The notes: generated by a model from the sequence alone, not told the origin. A stretch of 14,271 nt of DNA from an uncultured Eubacterium sp. (GCA_910579075.1 CAJTSV010000010.1:1-14271); one strand, 5' to 3'; positions 1 to 7,233 are shown, counted from the first letter of the stretch. Made by a program: numbers and translations.

Positions 1-25
1 AAGCGATTTTCAATGGATTTTTGCA

Positions 26-56
26 TGTAACAGGTCAGCTTGCCTGAACTGTTACA
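26..56. repeat. Interrupted inverted repeat (dyad)
   Basis: TGTAACAG at 26-33 is matched by CTGTTACA at 49-56. An inner TCAG/CTGA pair (35-38/44-47) surrounds a 5-nt loop. No T-run follows, so it is not an obvious terminator. It could be an operator for a regulator dimer, or an RNA hairpin belonging to a gene left of the window. Confidence 0.4.
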
Positions 57-76
57 GAAAAATATCCAGTACGAGG

Positions 77-105
77 TGGAAAAATAGAATAAAGTATGTT
101 AAACT
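77..105 (+). promoter_or_regulatory. Possible sigma-A promoter for the PilZ gene
   Basis: TGGAAA at 77-82, a 17-nt spacer, then TAAACT at 100-105. The TG at 97-98 makes this an extended -10. It lies about 200 nt upstream of the TTG start of the PilZ gene and is the best promoter match I see there. Both hexamers are imperfect, so confidence is low. Confidence 0.3.
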
Positions 106-171
106 GATACTGCTGCGGAGCAGACGGCAGCAAAATTACCGGTTATGCGAAACAGGAGAGTTTCATCAGAA

Positions 172-257
172 GGCAGGACAGAAACGAAACGTCCAGCCAG
201 CGCTTAAAATGTCGCAGAAACAGGAAGCCGTGCCGGCCAGGCAGGACAGAAACGAAA
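172..257 (+). repeat. 18-bp direct repeat upstream of the PilZ gene
   Basis: GGCAGGACAGAAACGAAA occurs identically at 172-189 and 240-257, 68 bp apart. Related purine-rich pieces (CAGAAACAGGA-like) lie between and after the copies, so this looks like a short locally duplicated leader. No function can be assigned. Confidence 0.7.
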
Positions 258-304
258 AGCCTGGCCAGCTGGAAACAGGAAAAGAATAGCAGGAGGCAGG
301 AAGT

Positions 305-943
305 TTGAAAATATCAGAGTTGAAAAAGGGCCAGAAGGTAACAGTCCGCTGCAAATATAAAACACTGCTTGTAGATATGGATGCAGTTGTGGCAGGAGTC
401 CGTTCCGAGGTTGTTTTATTGGAACTGATTCGGCATGAGGGGCAGGTTGTGGATTTTTCCAGTCCTCATGTACAGATAATCACGATATATGAAGACGGCC
501 TGGACATGCCAAAAGCATGGACCAATTGCAGAATACAGAAGCGGACAGTAGACGGCAGGCAGTATCATGCGCTTGCAGCTCCAAAGACAAGTGTAAAGGT
601 AAACCGCCGCAAGGTTGCCCGGGTTGTGATGAATATGCCGGGCAGGCTTAAGATTAGTAATGCCCCGGACGGACAGGATATTCTCATTCACGATTTGTGT
701 GTAGACGGAATCGGGTTTGAATGTCCGGTAAAAATCGAAGAACAGGATGTGCGGCATCTGTATATTCAGTTTGTCGATGAACAACGGGATGAGGACGAGG
801 AAGAACCAATCAATGTAGAAGCAAGGGTTGTGTGGAAAAAAGAACTGCCAAAAGGCGGGTTTTTCTATGGATGCCGCCTGGTGAATGCCGGGGAAAACCT
901 GGGCTATTATCTTGCAGACAAGATGCGCAAATCACAGCAGTAG
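305..943 (+). CDS. PilZ-domain protein, YcgR/YpfB-like (c-di-GMP receptor)
   Basis: Probable cyclic-di-GMP effector of 212 aa. Residues 1-95 match the N-terminal YcgR-type barrel, and about 98-210 form a PilZ domain. The c-di-GMP signature is visible as RxxxR (R102-R106) followed by DxCxxG (D130-G135), where Cys replaces the usual Ser of (D/N)xSxxG. The C-terminal strand GGFFYGCRLV is typical of PilZ. The start is TTG at 305, placed by AGGAGG at 291-296 with an 8-nt gap; no in-frame ATG near it has a comparable site. Proteins of this type act in the cytoplasm and commonly brake flagellar motors or control surface behaviour, but no motility genes are visible here, so the target is unknown. The Ser-to-Cys change could affect affinity. 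The family call is firm; the output is inference. Confidence 0.85.
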   Translation: MKISELKKGQKVTVRCKYKTLLVDMDAVVAGVRSEVVLLELIRHEGQVVDFSSPHVQIITIYEDGLDMPKAWTNCRIQKRTVDGRQYHALAAPKTSVKVNRRKVARVVMNMPGRLKISNAPDGQDILIHDLCVDGIGFECPVKIEEQDVRHLYIQFVDEQRDEDEEEPINVEARVVWKKELPKGGFFYGCRLVNAGENLGYYLADKMRKSQQ

Positions 944-985
944 CAGGGCGGATAACGAATGCCGCAGAAAAGCGGATATAGGATA

Positions 986-1023
986 AGAGGCGCCAGTAAT
1001 TTTGAGTTATTACTGACGCCTCT
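986..1023 (+). terminator. Long hairpin after the PilZ gene, possible terminator
   Basis: A 15-nt arm (986-1000) pairs with 1009-1023 at 14 of 15 positions around an 8-nt loop, 43 nt after the PilZ stop. The position suits transcription termination. However, no T-run follows on either strand, so it may instead be an mRNA 3'-end stabiliser or a palindromic repeat. Confidence 0.45.
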
Positions 1024-1295
1024 CAGACTGATATTTCCATGGATGCTTGCCATGCCTTTCTTTTGAAATTTCTTAACAACGATAATCTTAAATGAGGAAT
1101 GAAATGTAATTTTTTATAGCTGTGTCTTCAGTTTAGTCCATCCGGTATCCATGTCTGTTTTCCTTGAATGCGTCTGATCTGAACCCATATATGAATGTAC
1201 TCGACTGAATTTCCGACCACTTTTCTGTGCTATCTTCACGGTCTCTTATGCATATCATGTAACTAACCTGAAAACGTTTGTGCAATGAAAATCAT

Positions 1296-1930
1296 GCATT
1301 GGATGATACCTCGCTTTCATTCGGTCTGTTATAAAAACGGATTTTCTTCAGCTTATGAAACCATTGGAATGTACCTGCTTTCTTAAATAATTTCTTTTCT
1401 GTTTCTGTCCTGACAATTCAAGCTATGGATGGAAGCTGCCATCTCAGCTGTTACTGTGTGTTCCTGTGTCCAGATATAACAGCTGCCGTGCTTTCCGGGT
1501 TGGGGATTAAGCTGCTGTTTTCATTGGACTGTACCCCGCTTTCCTTGTATTTGTTCAGAATTAAAATTTGGATTTAAGCTGCTGTCTGCATTGGACAACT
1601 CCCCGCTTTCGTTAAGATTTAAAAACTGAAGTCCGGGTTATGATACGGTTCCCATTGGATTGTACCCCGCTTTCATCTGGTTTTGTTATATTTGGGTCTG
1701 GGTTTAAACTGAATCCTCCATTGGTCTGTCCCCGCTTTCTTTCAAGTCTGTTTTTCTGCCTGTCTGAAACCGGCCTGATTTAAAATAATCTGTCCATTGG
1801 CGTATTCTCCGTTTTCTTTCGATGATGTGAATGCACTTGAAATTAAAATTATGTAATCATTGGACCTTACCTCGTTTCATAGATTATTAGGTATTCACTG
1901 CTTATCCTGGCGGACTCACCTCGCTCTCTG
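1296..1930. repeat. Degenerate ~65-bp repeat array (about 9 to 14 units)
   Basis: A core reading CATTGG, then 4-8 variable bases, then (C)CCCGCTTTC recurs. CATTGG starts at 1297, 1362, 1522, 1589, 1653, 1719, 1795 and 1858, and a weaker unit lies near 1907. Spacings are 65, 160, 67, 64, 66, 76 and 63, with decayed units inside the 160-bp gap (near 1423 and 1490). Weaker relatives may begin at 1038 and 1138. A left-hand element GG(A/T)TTAA(G/A)CTG also recurs about 20 bp before the core in several units. No gene is visible in this stretch on either strand. Reading the minus strand, several units give related peptides (ESGVQSN-like), but the spacing breaks frame and stops intervene. Confidence 0.7.
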
Positions 1931-1995
1931 CGTATCATTTCAGGATGAAGCGGATTTCTGAGGCGCTTGTTTCGTGCCGTAATCCTGATATTAAT

Positions 1996-2220
1996 TATCT
2001 GGATATATTACCTGAATATTTTGTTGTCTGGAATGATTATCCAGATATTTTGTTGTCTGGAATGATTATCCAGATATTTTGTTGTCTGGAATGGTTATCC
2101 AGATATTTTGTTGTCTGGAATGGTTATCTGGCTATTTTCTTATTCTAGAAGTTATATTATCCAGCCTTTTTATCCAGATTTTTTCATTCAGATTTTTTTA
2201 TCCAGTTTTTATATCCTGAT
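1996..2220. repeat. 29-bp tandem repeat, 4 near-perfect copies plus degenerate flanks
   Basis: Copies lie at 2016-2044, 2045-2073, 2074-2102 and 2103-2131, differing at only one to three positions. Each boundary forms a dyad, TCCAGA, 10 nt, TCTGGA, so the array can form a series of hairpins. Degenerate relatives (TATCCAG followed by T-runs) continue to about 2220. It is unrelated to the ~65-bp array before it. A short open frame through the repeat exists only because the unit lacks stops and is not a convincing gene. Confidence 0.85.
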
Positions 2221-2529
2221 ATCCTGAGAATGATTTGCTTTTGTTATTGTGTCCGGTTGTTTTTGATGAACTTATAATATCAAACAAATAGGAGTTTGTC
2301 AACAATAAATTTGAAAAAAAGTGAAAAAAATATATTGATTCTGAAATTGCATAGAATTGGATAAAATAAACTGAAAATTCATGCAATTAAAAAAATGGAT
2401 TTCGAAAAGCTGCATGCAGGGTGTATATGATTCCTGAGAATATGAAATGCTACAGCTATGGGAAAAGTCCGGGCTGCCTGAATTTTTACAGTTTATAAAA
2501 TATTCACAAATAGTTCACCGCATTATCTA
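2221..2529. other. AT-rich intergenic DNA, no gene seen
   Basis: This is the AT-rich stretch between the 29-bp repeat array and the secA promoter. No open frame with a ribosome binding site, no RNA gene and no strong hairpin was recognised on either strand. It may simply be upstream spacer. Confidence 0.5.
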
Positions 2530-2558
2530 TTGTTTCAAAATGAAAGTAGTGCTATAAT
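2530..2558 (+). promoter_or_regulatory. sigma-A promoter of secA
   Basis: TTGTTT at 2530-2535, a 17-nt spacer, then a perfect TATAAT at 2553-2558. Transcription would start near 2565, giving a leader of about 112 nt before the secA ATG. Confidence 0.75.
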
Positions 2559-2570
2559 AGAACCGATTTT

Positions 2571-2642
2571 GTGGCTGTGGGCCAGCCGGGCATGGTGCTG
2601 CAGCCCGGGCGTAACGGCTGGCGTAACGGTGGCAGTTTGTGA
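2571..2642 (+). promoter_or_regulatory. Structured secA leader with a possible 16-codon upstream ORF
   Basis: The GC-rich leader can fold with GCCAGCC (2581-2587) pairing to GGCTGGC (2616-2622), stacked on GGGC/GCCC (2588-2591/2603-2606). The segment GCGTAACGG is repeated with a 12-nt period at 2609-2617 and 2621-2629. An ATG at 2592 opens a frame ending in TGA at 2640-2642 whose peptide contains RNGWRNGG. It has no clear ribosome binding site, so translation is doubtful. A leader controlling secA is known elsewhere (SecM in enterobacteria); a role here is only a possibility. Confidence 0.35.
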
Positions 2643-2677
2643 TGTCTGACTAGTATACGATAACGATAGGAGATTGT

Positions 2678-5242
2678 ATGGGAGCATTTGAAAAAATATT
2701 CGGGACTCACAGTGAACGTGAGTTAAAAAGAATCAAGCCGCTTGTTGATAAAATTGAAAGCCTGCGTCCGCAGATGCAGGAAATGTCAGATGAAGAATTA
2801 CAGGGCAAGACAGCGGAATTTAAAAAGCGCCTGAGCGAAGGCGAAACATTGGACGATATTTTAGTGGAGGCGTTTGCAGTAGTCAGGGAGGCATCGTGGC
2901 GCGTGCTTCATATGGAGCCGTTCCGCGTGCAGCTGATTGGCGGAATTGTCCTGCATCAGGGCCGTATTGCCGAGATGAAGACTGGCGAGGGCAAGACGCT
3001 TGTAGCAACCATGCCTTCTTATCTGAATGCGTTAGAGGGAAAAGGCGTTCATATTGTTACGGTCAACGATTACCTGGCACAGCGTGATGCGGATGAAATG
3101 GGACAGGTTCACAAATTTCTCGGGCTGAAGGTCGGCTGTATTTTAAACAGCATGGAAAGCGACGAGCGCCGGGAAGCTTATGCCTGTGACATTACTTATG
3201 TGACAAACAACGAGCTTGGATTTGACTATCTGAGGGACAATATGGTCATCTATAAAGAACAGCTCGTACAGCGTGACCTTCATTATGCGATTGTGGATGA
3301 GGTGGACTCCATTTTAATCGATGAAGCCAGGACACCTCTGATTATTTCCGGGCAGAGCGGAAAATCCACGAAGCTGTATGAAGCCTGCGATATTCTGGCA
3401 AGGCAGTTAAAGCGCGGGGAAGGCACGGGCGAATACACCAAAATGGATGCCATTATGGGTGTCGAGGTCGAAGAAGACGGGGACTTTATTGTCAATGAAA
3501 AAGACAAGGTTGTAAACCTGACGGCCGACGGTGTCAAAAAAGTCGAAAAATTCTTTAATATCGAAAATCTTGCGGATGCAGAAAACCTGGAAATCCAGCA
3601 TAATATTATCCTGGCGCTGCGGGCGCACAATCTGATGTTCCGTGATAAGGACTATGTGGTAAAAGATGACGAGGTGCTGATTGTAGATGAGTTTACGGGG
3701 CGCATTATGCCGGGACGCCGTTATTCGGACGGGCTGCATCAGGCGATTGAAGCAAAGGAGCATGTAAAGGTAAAACGGGAAAGCCGCACGCTGGCTACGA
3801 TTACCTTCCAGAACTTTTTTAATAAATTTGAAAAGAAGGCCGGCATGACAGGTACGGCGCTGACCGAGGAACAGGAATTCCGTGATATTTACGGCATGGA
3901 TGTGATTGAGATTCCAACGAATAAGCCGGTTGTCCGCGAAGACCATCAGGACGCGGTTTATAAAACACAGCAGGAAAAATTCAAGGCTGTCTGTGACGAT
4001 GTGGAAGAATGCCATAAAAAAGGACAGCCGGTGCTGGTCGGCACGGTTACCATCGAAATTTCCGAGCTGCTGGACAAGATGTTAAGCCGCAGGGGCATTA
4101 AGCATCAGGTGCTGAATGCGAAGTTCCATGAAAAGGAAGCAGAAATCGTAAGCCATGCAGGCGAGCACGGAGCCGTTACCATTGCGACCAATATGGCCGG
4201 GCGCGGTACGGATATCAAGCTCGACGATGAATCCAGAAAAGCCGGCGGCTTAAAGATTATCGGTACGGAGCGGCACGAATCCAGGCGTATCGACAACCAG
4301 CTGCGCGGGCGTTCCGGCCGCCAGGGCGACCCGGGCGAATCCAAGTTCTACATTTCGCTCGAAGACGACCTGATGCGCCTGTTCGGTTCGGAAAAGCTGA
4401 TGGATGTCTTTAATGCGCTTGGCGTTCCGGAAGGCGAGGAAATCCAGCATAAGATGCTGACCAATGCCATTGAAAAGGCACAGAAGAAAATCGAGGCCAA
4501 TAACTTTGGCATCCGTAAAAACCTGCTGGAATATGACCAGGTTATGAACGACCAGAGGGAAATTGTATACGAAGAACGCATGAAGGTATTAAACGGTGAA
4601 AACATGCGCGATTCGATTTACAAGATGATTGTGGATTTTGTGGAAGCGACGGTCGATACCTGCCTGTCCGATGATGTGGAGCGGGAAGAATGGGATCTGG
4701 AAGAATTAAACCAGCTGCTGGTGCCGGTTATCCCGGTTGAGCCGCTGACTGCTGAAAGCATTGAGGACTGCAAAAACAGCAGGGAAGTCAAGCATAAATT
4801 AAAAGAACAGGCTGTCCGGCTGTATGAAGAAAAAGAAGCAGAGTTCCCGGAACCGGAAGCAATCCGCGAGCTGGAGCGTGTTATTCTGCTGAAGGTGATT
4901 GACCGCAAGTGGATGGCCCACCTGGATGACATGGACCAGCTGCGCCAGGGCATCGGGCTGCAGGCATACGGGCAGAGAGACCCGCTCGTAGAATACAAGC
5001 TGATGGGATTTGAAATGTTTGACGGCATGACACAGAACATGCGCGAAGATACGCTGCGTCTTTTGTATCATGTGAGAATGGAAGAAAAGGTAGAGCGTGA
5101 GGAAGTCGCAAAGGTGACCGGGACAAATAAGGATGATTCTGCGGCTAAGCCAAAGACGAAGGAAAAAAAGGTTTATCCGAATGACCCGTGTCCTTGCGGA
5201 AGCGGAAAGAAATATAAGCATTGCTGCATGAATAAGGCATAA
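2678..5242 (+). CDS. secA: Preprotein translocase ATPase SecA
   Basis: SecA drives post-translational export by using ATP hydrolysis to push unfolded preproteins through SecYEG at the inner face of the membrane. The 854-aa protein is full length. Walker A is TGEGKT at 102-107 and Walker B/DEAD is DEVD at 207-210, followed by IDEARTPLIISG. The preprotein cross-linking region, the second helicase half (MAGRGTDIKL, GRSGRQGDPG) and the scaffold and wing domains follow in order. The tail carries the zinc/SecB-type motif with C838, C840, C849 and C850. The ATG start has AGGAG at 2668-2672, 5 nt upstream. The gene is monocistronic, with its own TATAAT promoter before it and a strong terminator after it. 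No secretion partner gene is adjacent. Nothing in it appears broken. Confidence 0.98.
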   Translation: MGAFEKIFGTHSERELKRIKPLVDKIESLRPQMQEMSDEELQGKTAEFKKRLSEGETLDDILVEAFAVVREASWRVLHMEPFRVQLIGGIVLHQGRIAEMKTGEGKTLVATMPSYLNALEGKGVHIVTVNDYLAQRDADEMGQVHKFLGLKVGCILNSMESDERREAYACDITYVTNNELGFDYLRDNMVIYKEQLVQRDLHYAIVDEVDSILIDEARTPLIISGQSGKSTKLYEACDILARQLKRGEGTGEYTKMDAIMGVEVEEDGDFIVNEKDKVVNLTADGVKKVEKFFNIENLADAENLEIQHNIILALRAHNLMFRDKDYVVKDDEVLIVDEFTGRIMPGRRYSDGLHQAIEAKEHVKVKRESRTLATITFQNFFNKFEKKAGMTGTALTEEQEFRDIYGMDVIEIPTNKPVVREDHQDAVYKTQQEKFKAVCDDVEECHKKGQPVLVGTVTIEISELLDKMLSRRGIKHQVLNAKFHEKEAEIVSHAGEHGAVTIATNMAGRGTDIKLDDESRKAGGLKIIGTERHESRRIDNQLRGRSGRQGDPGESKFYISLEDDLMRLFGSEKLMDVFNALGVPEGEEIQHKMLTNAIEKAQKKIEANNFGIRKNLLEYDQVMNDQREIVYEERMKVLNGENMRDSIYKMIVDFVEATVDTCLSDDVEREEWDLEELNQLLVPVIPVEPLTAESIEDCKNSREVKHKLKEQAVRLYEEKEAEFPEPEAIRELERVILLKVIDRKWMAHLDDMDQLRQGIGLQAYGQRDPLVEYKLMGFEMFDGMTQNMREDTLRLLYHVRMEEKVEREEVAKVTGTNKDDSAAKPKTKEKKVYPNDPCPCGSGKKYKHCCMNKA

Positions 5243-5284
5243 ACAGCCAGCATGTGAGATACGAAAATAGGGATATTTTTTGGG

Positions 5285-5340
5285 GACAGGCTTGAAAATC
5301 CGGTATGCATAAAAGGATTTTCAGGCCTGTCTTTGTTTTA
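5285..5340 (+). terminator. Rho-independent terminator of secA
   Basis: Arms 5285-5301 and 5315-5331 pair over 17 positions with one G-U wobble around a 13-nt loop, followed by a T-rich tract at 5332-5340. It sits 42 nt after the secA stop and isolates secA from the sigma factor operon. Confidence 0.93.
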
Positions 5341-5388
5341 TGGGGTTTCGAAGGCTTTTTATAGCCAGATCATAAAAAATTATCCGGG

Positions 5389-5415
5389 TGTCACATTCTG
5401 CCGGCGCGATTCGTG
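5389..5415 (+). promoter_or_regulatory. Possible ECF-type (autoregulated) promoter of the sigma factor operon
   Basis: TGTCACA at 5389-5395, 16 nt, then CGTG at 5412-5415, placed just before the ribosome binding site of the ECF sigma gene. TGTCACA-N16-CGTC is the published promoter pattern of one ECF group (ECF41). Similar TGTCACA boxes upstream of Clostridia ECF operons are my recollection and were not checked. ECF factors usually transcribe their own operon, so autoregulation is plausible. A weak housekeeping -10 (TTATAA at 5416-5421) overlaps the same place. Confidence 0.45.
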
Positions 5416-5438
5416 TTATAAGTAAGGAGGTGAAAAAC

Positions 5439-5906
5439 ATGAATCTGGAAGAAGCAGTAAGGACATACAGCGATATGCTGTTTAAAATCTGCATTGTGAT
5501 GCTGTGCAGCGAACAGGATGCCCAGGATGTGATTCAGGAAACGTTTTGCAGATATCTGGAAAAGGCTCCGGAATTTAAGGACAAAGAGCACGAAAAAGCG
5601 TGGCTTGTCAAAGTAGCAGTAAATCTGTGCAAAGATATGCGGCGGTTTTGGCTGCGCCATCCGCAGATTCCGATTGATGAGCTTGCAGACAGCCTGGCGT
5701 CGGAACAGGAGCAGCAGGAGACACTGGCAGAGCTTCTGGAACTTCCGGTAAAGCAGAGGGTGGTTATTTACCTGTATTATGTCGAAGGCTATCAGGTGAA
5801 AGAAATAGCCGGCATGCTTGGCATTACAGCACAGGCGGCAAGGAAACGGATGCAGCGGGGCAGGGAACAGCTCAGGTCAGTCTGGAAGGAGGAATATTGC
5901 AGGTGA
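5439..5906 (+). CDS. RNA polymerase sigma factor, ECF subfamily
   Basis: A 155-aa extracytoplasmic-function sigma-70 factor that redirects RNA polymerase to a small set of envelope- or stress-response promoters. Region 2 covers about residues 8-75, with the core-binding and -10 segment DAQDVIQETFCRYL at 27-40. Region 4 covers about 95-150 and includes the -35-recognising helix-turn-helix (VKEIAGMLGITAQAARKRMQ). Regions 1 and 3 are absent, as expected. The open frame extends upstream to 5388, but AAGGAGG at 5424-5430 sits 8 nt before ATG 5439, and the extra 17 residues match nothing in the family, so 5439 is the start. Its stop overlaps the next gene's start (GTGA), so the two are translated as a pair. 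The inducing signal is unknown. Confidence 0.92.
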   Translation: MNLEEAVRTYSDMLFKICIVMLCSEQDAQDVIQETFCRYLEKAPEFKDKEHEKAWLVKVAVNLCKDMRRFWLRHPQIPIDELADSLASEQEQQETLAELLELPVKQRVVIYLYYVEGYQVKEIAGMLGITAQAARKRMQRGREQLRSVWKEEYCR

Positions 5907-6781
5907 ATGTATTGAAATTAAAGGAAACAATGGAACAGATACACATGAAGGAGGAAATGTGCATGGAAATCATCAGGAATGTGGAAAACATGGAAAAAAA
6001 CAGGAAGCGCAGGGCAGACAGGTGGAAAAAAACGGGTATGGCAGCAGCAGTCTTTGCGCTGATTCTGGGAGCAGCGGTTCCGATACAGGCAGGAATCCGT
6101 TTTCTGGCCCAGGACAGGATGGAACAGCTTCCGCAGAAGGAACTTGAAGATGCCCGCCAGGTGCTGCAGAAACAGAAGGATGTGGAAGCAGACGGTTTTT
6201 CCAGGGAATATACGAAGGAAGAAAGGGAGCGGCTCGAACAGCTGGAGGCAGATTACACAAATGGAACGTTTCCTGAACAGAAAATCATACAGGCAGAGTC
6301 CATGGAGCAGATACCGGAAGACGCGGCAGGGTATGCAGTGGACACAGGGACATTTTATCTGCCTGACCGTGCGCTGACCGACGAAGAATTGCTGCAGATT
6401 ATTGATTTTCAGAACGTTCAGGATTATGCTGCCACGAAGGGAACAGCGGCGCAGCAGGCTTTGCAGGCACGCAGACAGGAAGAAGACAGCATGAAAAAAG
6501 CTGTGAAGGAAAAAGGCGGCATTACCGAAAAACAGGCAAAGAAAGCGGCAGACAGGTATTTGAAAAAGGAATTCGGGCTGTCTGCAAAGAATACGGAATC
6601 GGAAATTATGTTAGACAGACGGCCGGACGGGGATATTGTTTATCATGTAAGTTATAGAGTACAGGATGATACATATTATTATTCGTATGGGATTGATGTC
6701 AATTCGAAGGATGGAAGCCTTAAGGAAACCAGCAGCGCGTCCCTGCCAAAAGACAGGGGGTTGTGGAAAAACAGGAAATGA
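5903..6781 (+). CDS. Membrane-anchored probable anti-sigma factor with extracellular PepSY-like region
   Basis: A 292-aa protein that probably binds and silences the ECF factor encoded just upstream. A cytoplasmic helical segment (about 1-43, rich in charged residues) leads to one transmembrane helix at about 44-64. An exported region of some 225 residues follows. Its last part (about 200-280, beginning ITEKQAKKAADRYLKKEF) resembles the PepSY fold seen in several signal-sensing proteins. I chose GTG 5903 because it overlaps the sigma stop as GTGA, has AAGGAGG at 5886-5892, and keeps the helix LKETMEQIHMKEEM typical of such partners. TTG 5897 is too close to the Shine-Dalgarno site. ATG 5963, with its own AAGGAGG, is an alternative or internal start. 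The anti-sigma role is inferred from context and topology; no zinc motif is visible. Confidence 0.7.
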   Translation: MNVLKLKETMEQIHMKEEMCMEIIRNVENMEKNRKRRADRWKKTGMAAAVFALILGAAVPIQAGIRFLAQDRMEQLPQKELEDARQVLQKQKDVEADGFSREYTKEERERLEQLEADYTNGTFPEQKIIQAESMEQIPEDAAGYAVDTGTFYLPDRALTDEELLQIIDFQNVQDYAATKGTAAQQALQARRQEEDSMKKAVKEKGGITEKQAKKAADRYLKKEFGLSAKNTESEIMLDRRPDGDIVYHVSYRVQDDTYYYSYGIDVNSKDGSLKETSSASLPKDRGLWKNRK

Positions 6782-6802
6782 AAGTGATTCCGAAGTGAGC
6801 AG

Positions 6803-6858
6803 ATTCCATTCGCGAAGCGAAATTAAGATGGATTTGCGAATGTTACCGGTCATGGAAT
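6803..6858. repeat. Nested inverted repeats after the sigma operon
   Basis: ATTCCAT at 6803-6809 pairs with ATGGAAT at 6852-6858, and CATTCGC at 6807-6813 can pair with GCGAATG at 6836-6842. The two pairings share bases, so they compete or form a bent stem. No T-run follows, so this is not a clear terminator. Confidence 0.45.
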
Positions 6859-6876
6859 GAACAGTAACAAATAAAT

Positions 6877-6936
6877 AAGAAAAGTCTGAATTTACAGCAG
6901 AAAATGTTTGAAAAACCTGCATGCATAGAGTATACT
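6877..6936 (+). repeat. 60-bp direct repeat, left copy, carrying a duplicated promoter
   Basis: Identical to 12650-12709. It contains TTGAAA at 6908-6913, a 17-nt spacer and TATACT at 6931-6936, and the repeat ends exactly at the last base of the -10. The promoter is intact on sequence but now points into the hairpin and T-run at 6971-7073, so it may yield only a short RNA. Confidence 0.95.
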
Positions 6937-6970
6937 GACTGTCTTTGAAGGTTTAATGGTAAAACATGAT

Positions 6971-7073
6971 GGGGCTGTCGAACTAATCAAAATATATACA
7001 AGATATAGCATAAGAAGCATTTAAACTAACTACATCTTGTATTGTTTTTCTTGATGCGACAGCCCGTTTTTTT
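6971..7073 (+). mobile_element. MITE-like palindromic element that can also act as a terminator
   Basis: GGGCTGTCG at 6972-6980 is the exact complement of 7057-7065. Further in, the 12-nt arms 6997-7008 and 7030-7041 pair at 11 of 12. The arms (about 33 nt each) therefore form imperfect terminal inverted repeats of a ~95-bp element. GGGCTGTCG-type tips are, from memory, seen on some insertion sequences (IS1182-like), but I cannot confirm a parent. A run of seven T at 7067-7073 follows directly, so on the plus strand the structure would also terminate transcription. No target duplication is obvious. Confidence 0.5.
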
Positions 7074-7083
7074 ACCTTTTTTG

Positions 7084-7233
7084 TCAGCTGCAGTCATTCC
7101 TCTGCCTGTTCAGCTCAGAGACTTCCTGTTTATAAAATGCAGCTGAATCTTGGACCCTGCTCCTGATAAGGTCGTCAACATAACCTAAAGCTTTGTAAGA
7201 TTTATGTGCTGTATGTCCGCGTTCCGGGTATGG
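7084..7233 (-). pseudogene. C-terminal fragment of an unidentified gene
   Basis: On the minus strand a 49-codon frame without any Met runs from 7233 to a TGA at 7084-7086 and is closed upstream by TAG at 7234-7236. Its composition looks like real protein: a conserved-looking start (PERGHTAHKSYKALGYV) followed by a charged helix ending in SELNRQRND. It lacks a start and ribosome binding site, so I read it as the 3' remnant of a truncated gene. I do not recognise the family. A mobilisation, recombinase or phage gene would suit an island edge, but that is a guess. Confidence 0.45.

Noticed and set aside
2..289. Stop-free plus-strand frame at the window start
   Set aside because: It has no start codon before its last third, its composition (Arg, Gln, Lys-rich) is unlike a typical gene end, and it overlaps a short duplicated leader.
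1296..1930. The ~65-bp array as a CRISPR array
   Set aside because: The repeated part is not a sharp, near-identical direct repeat, unit spacing varies from 63 to 76, the between-core sequence is itself partly conserved, and no cas genes are present.
1945..2148. 67-codon open frame across the 29-bp repeats
   Set aside because: It has no ribosome binding site, its sequence is a by-product of the repeat, and the 29-bp period shifts the frame each copy so there is no repeated peptide.
3407..4015. 202-codon minus-strand frame inside secA, and similar antisense frames
   Set aside because: They are shadows of a well-conserved SecA coding strand with no ribosome sites or recognisable motifs.
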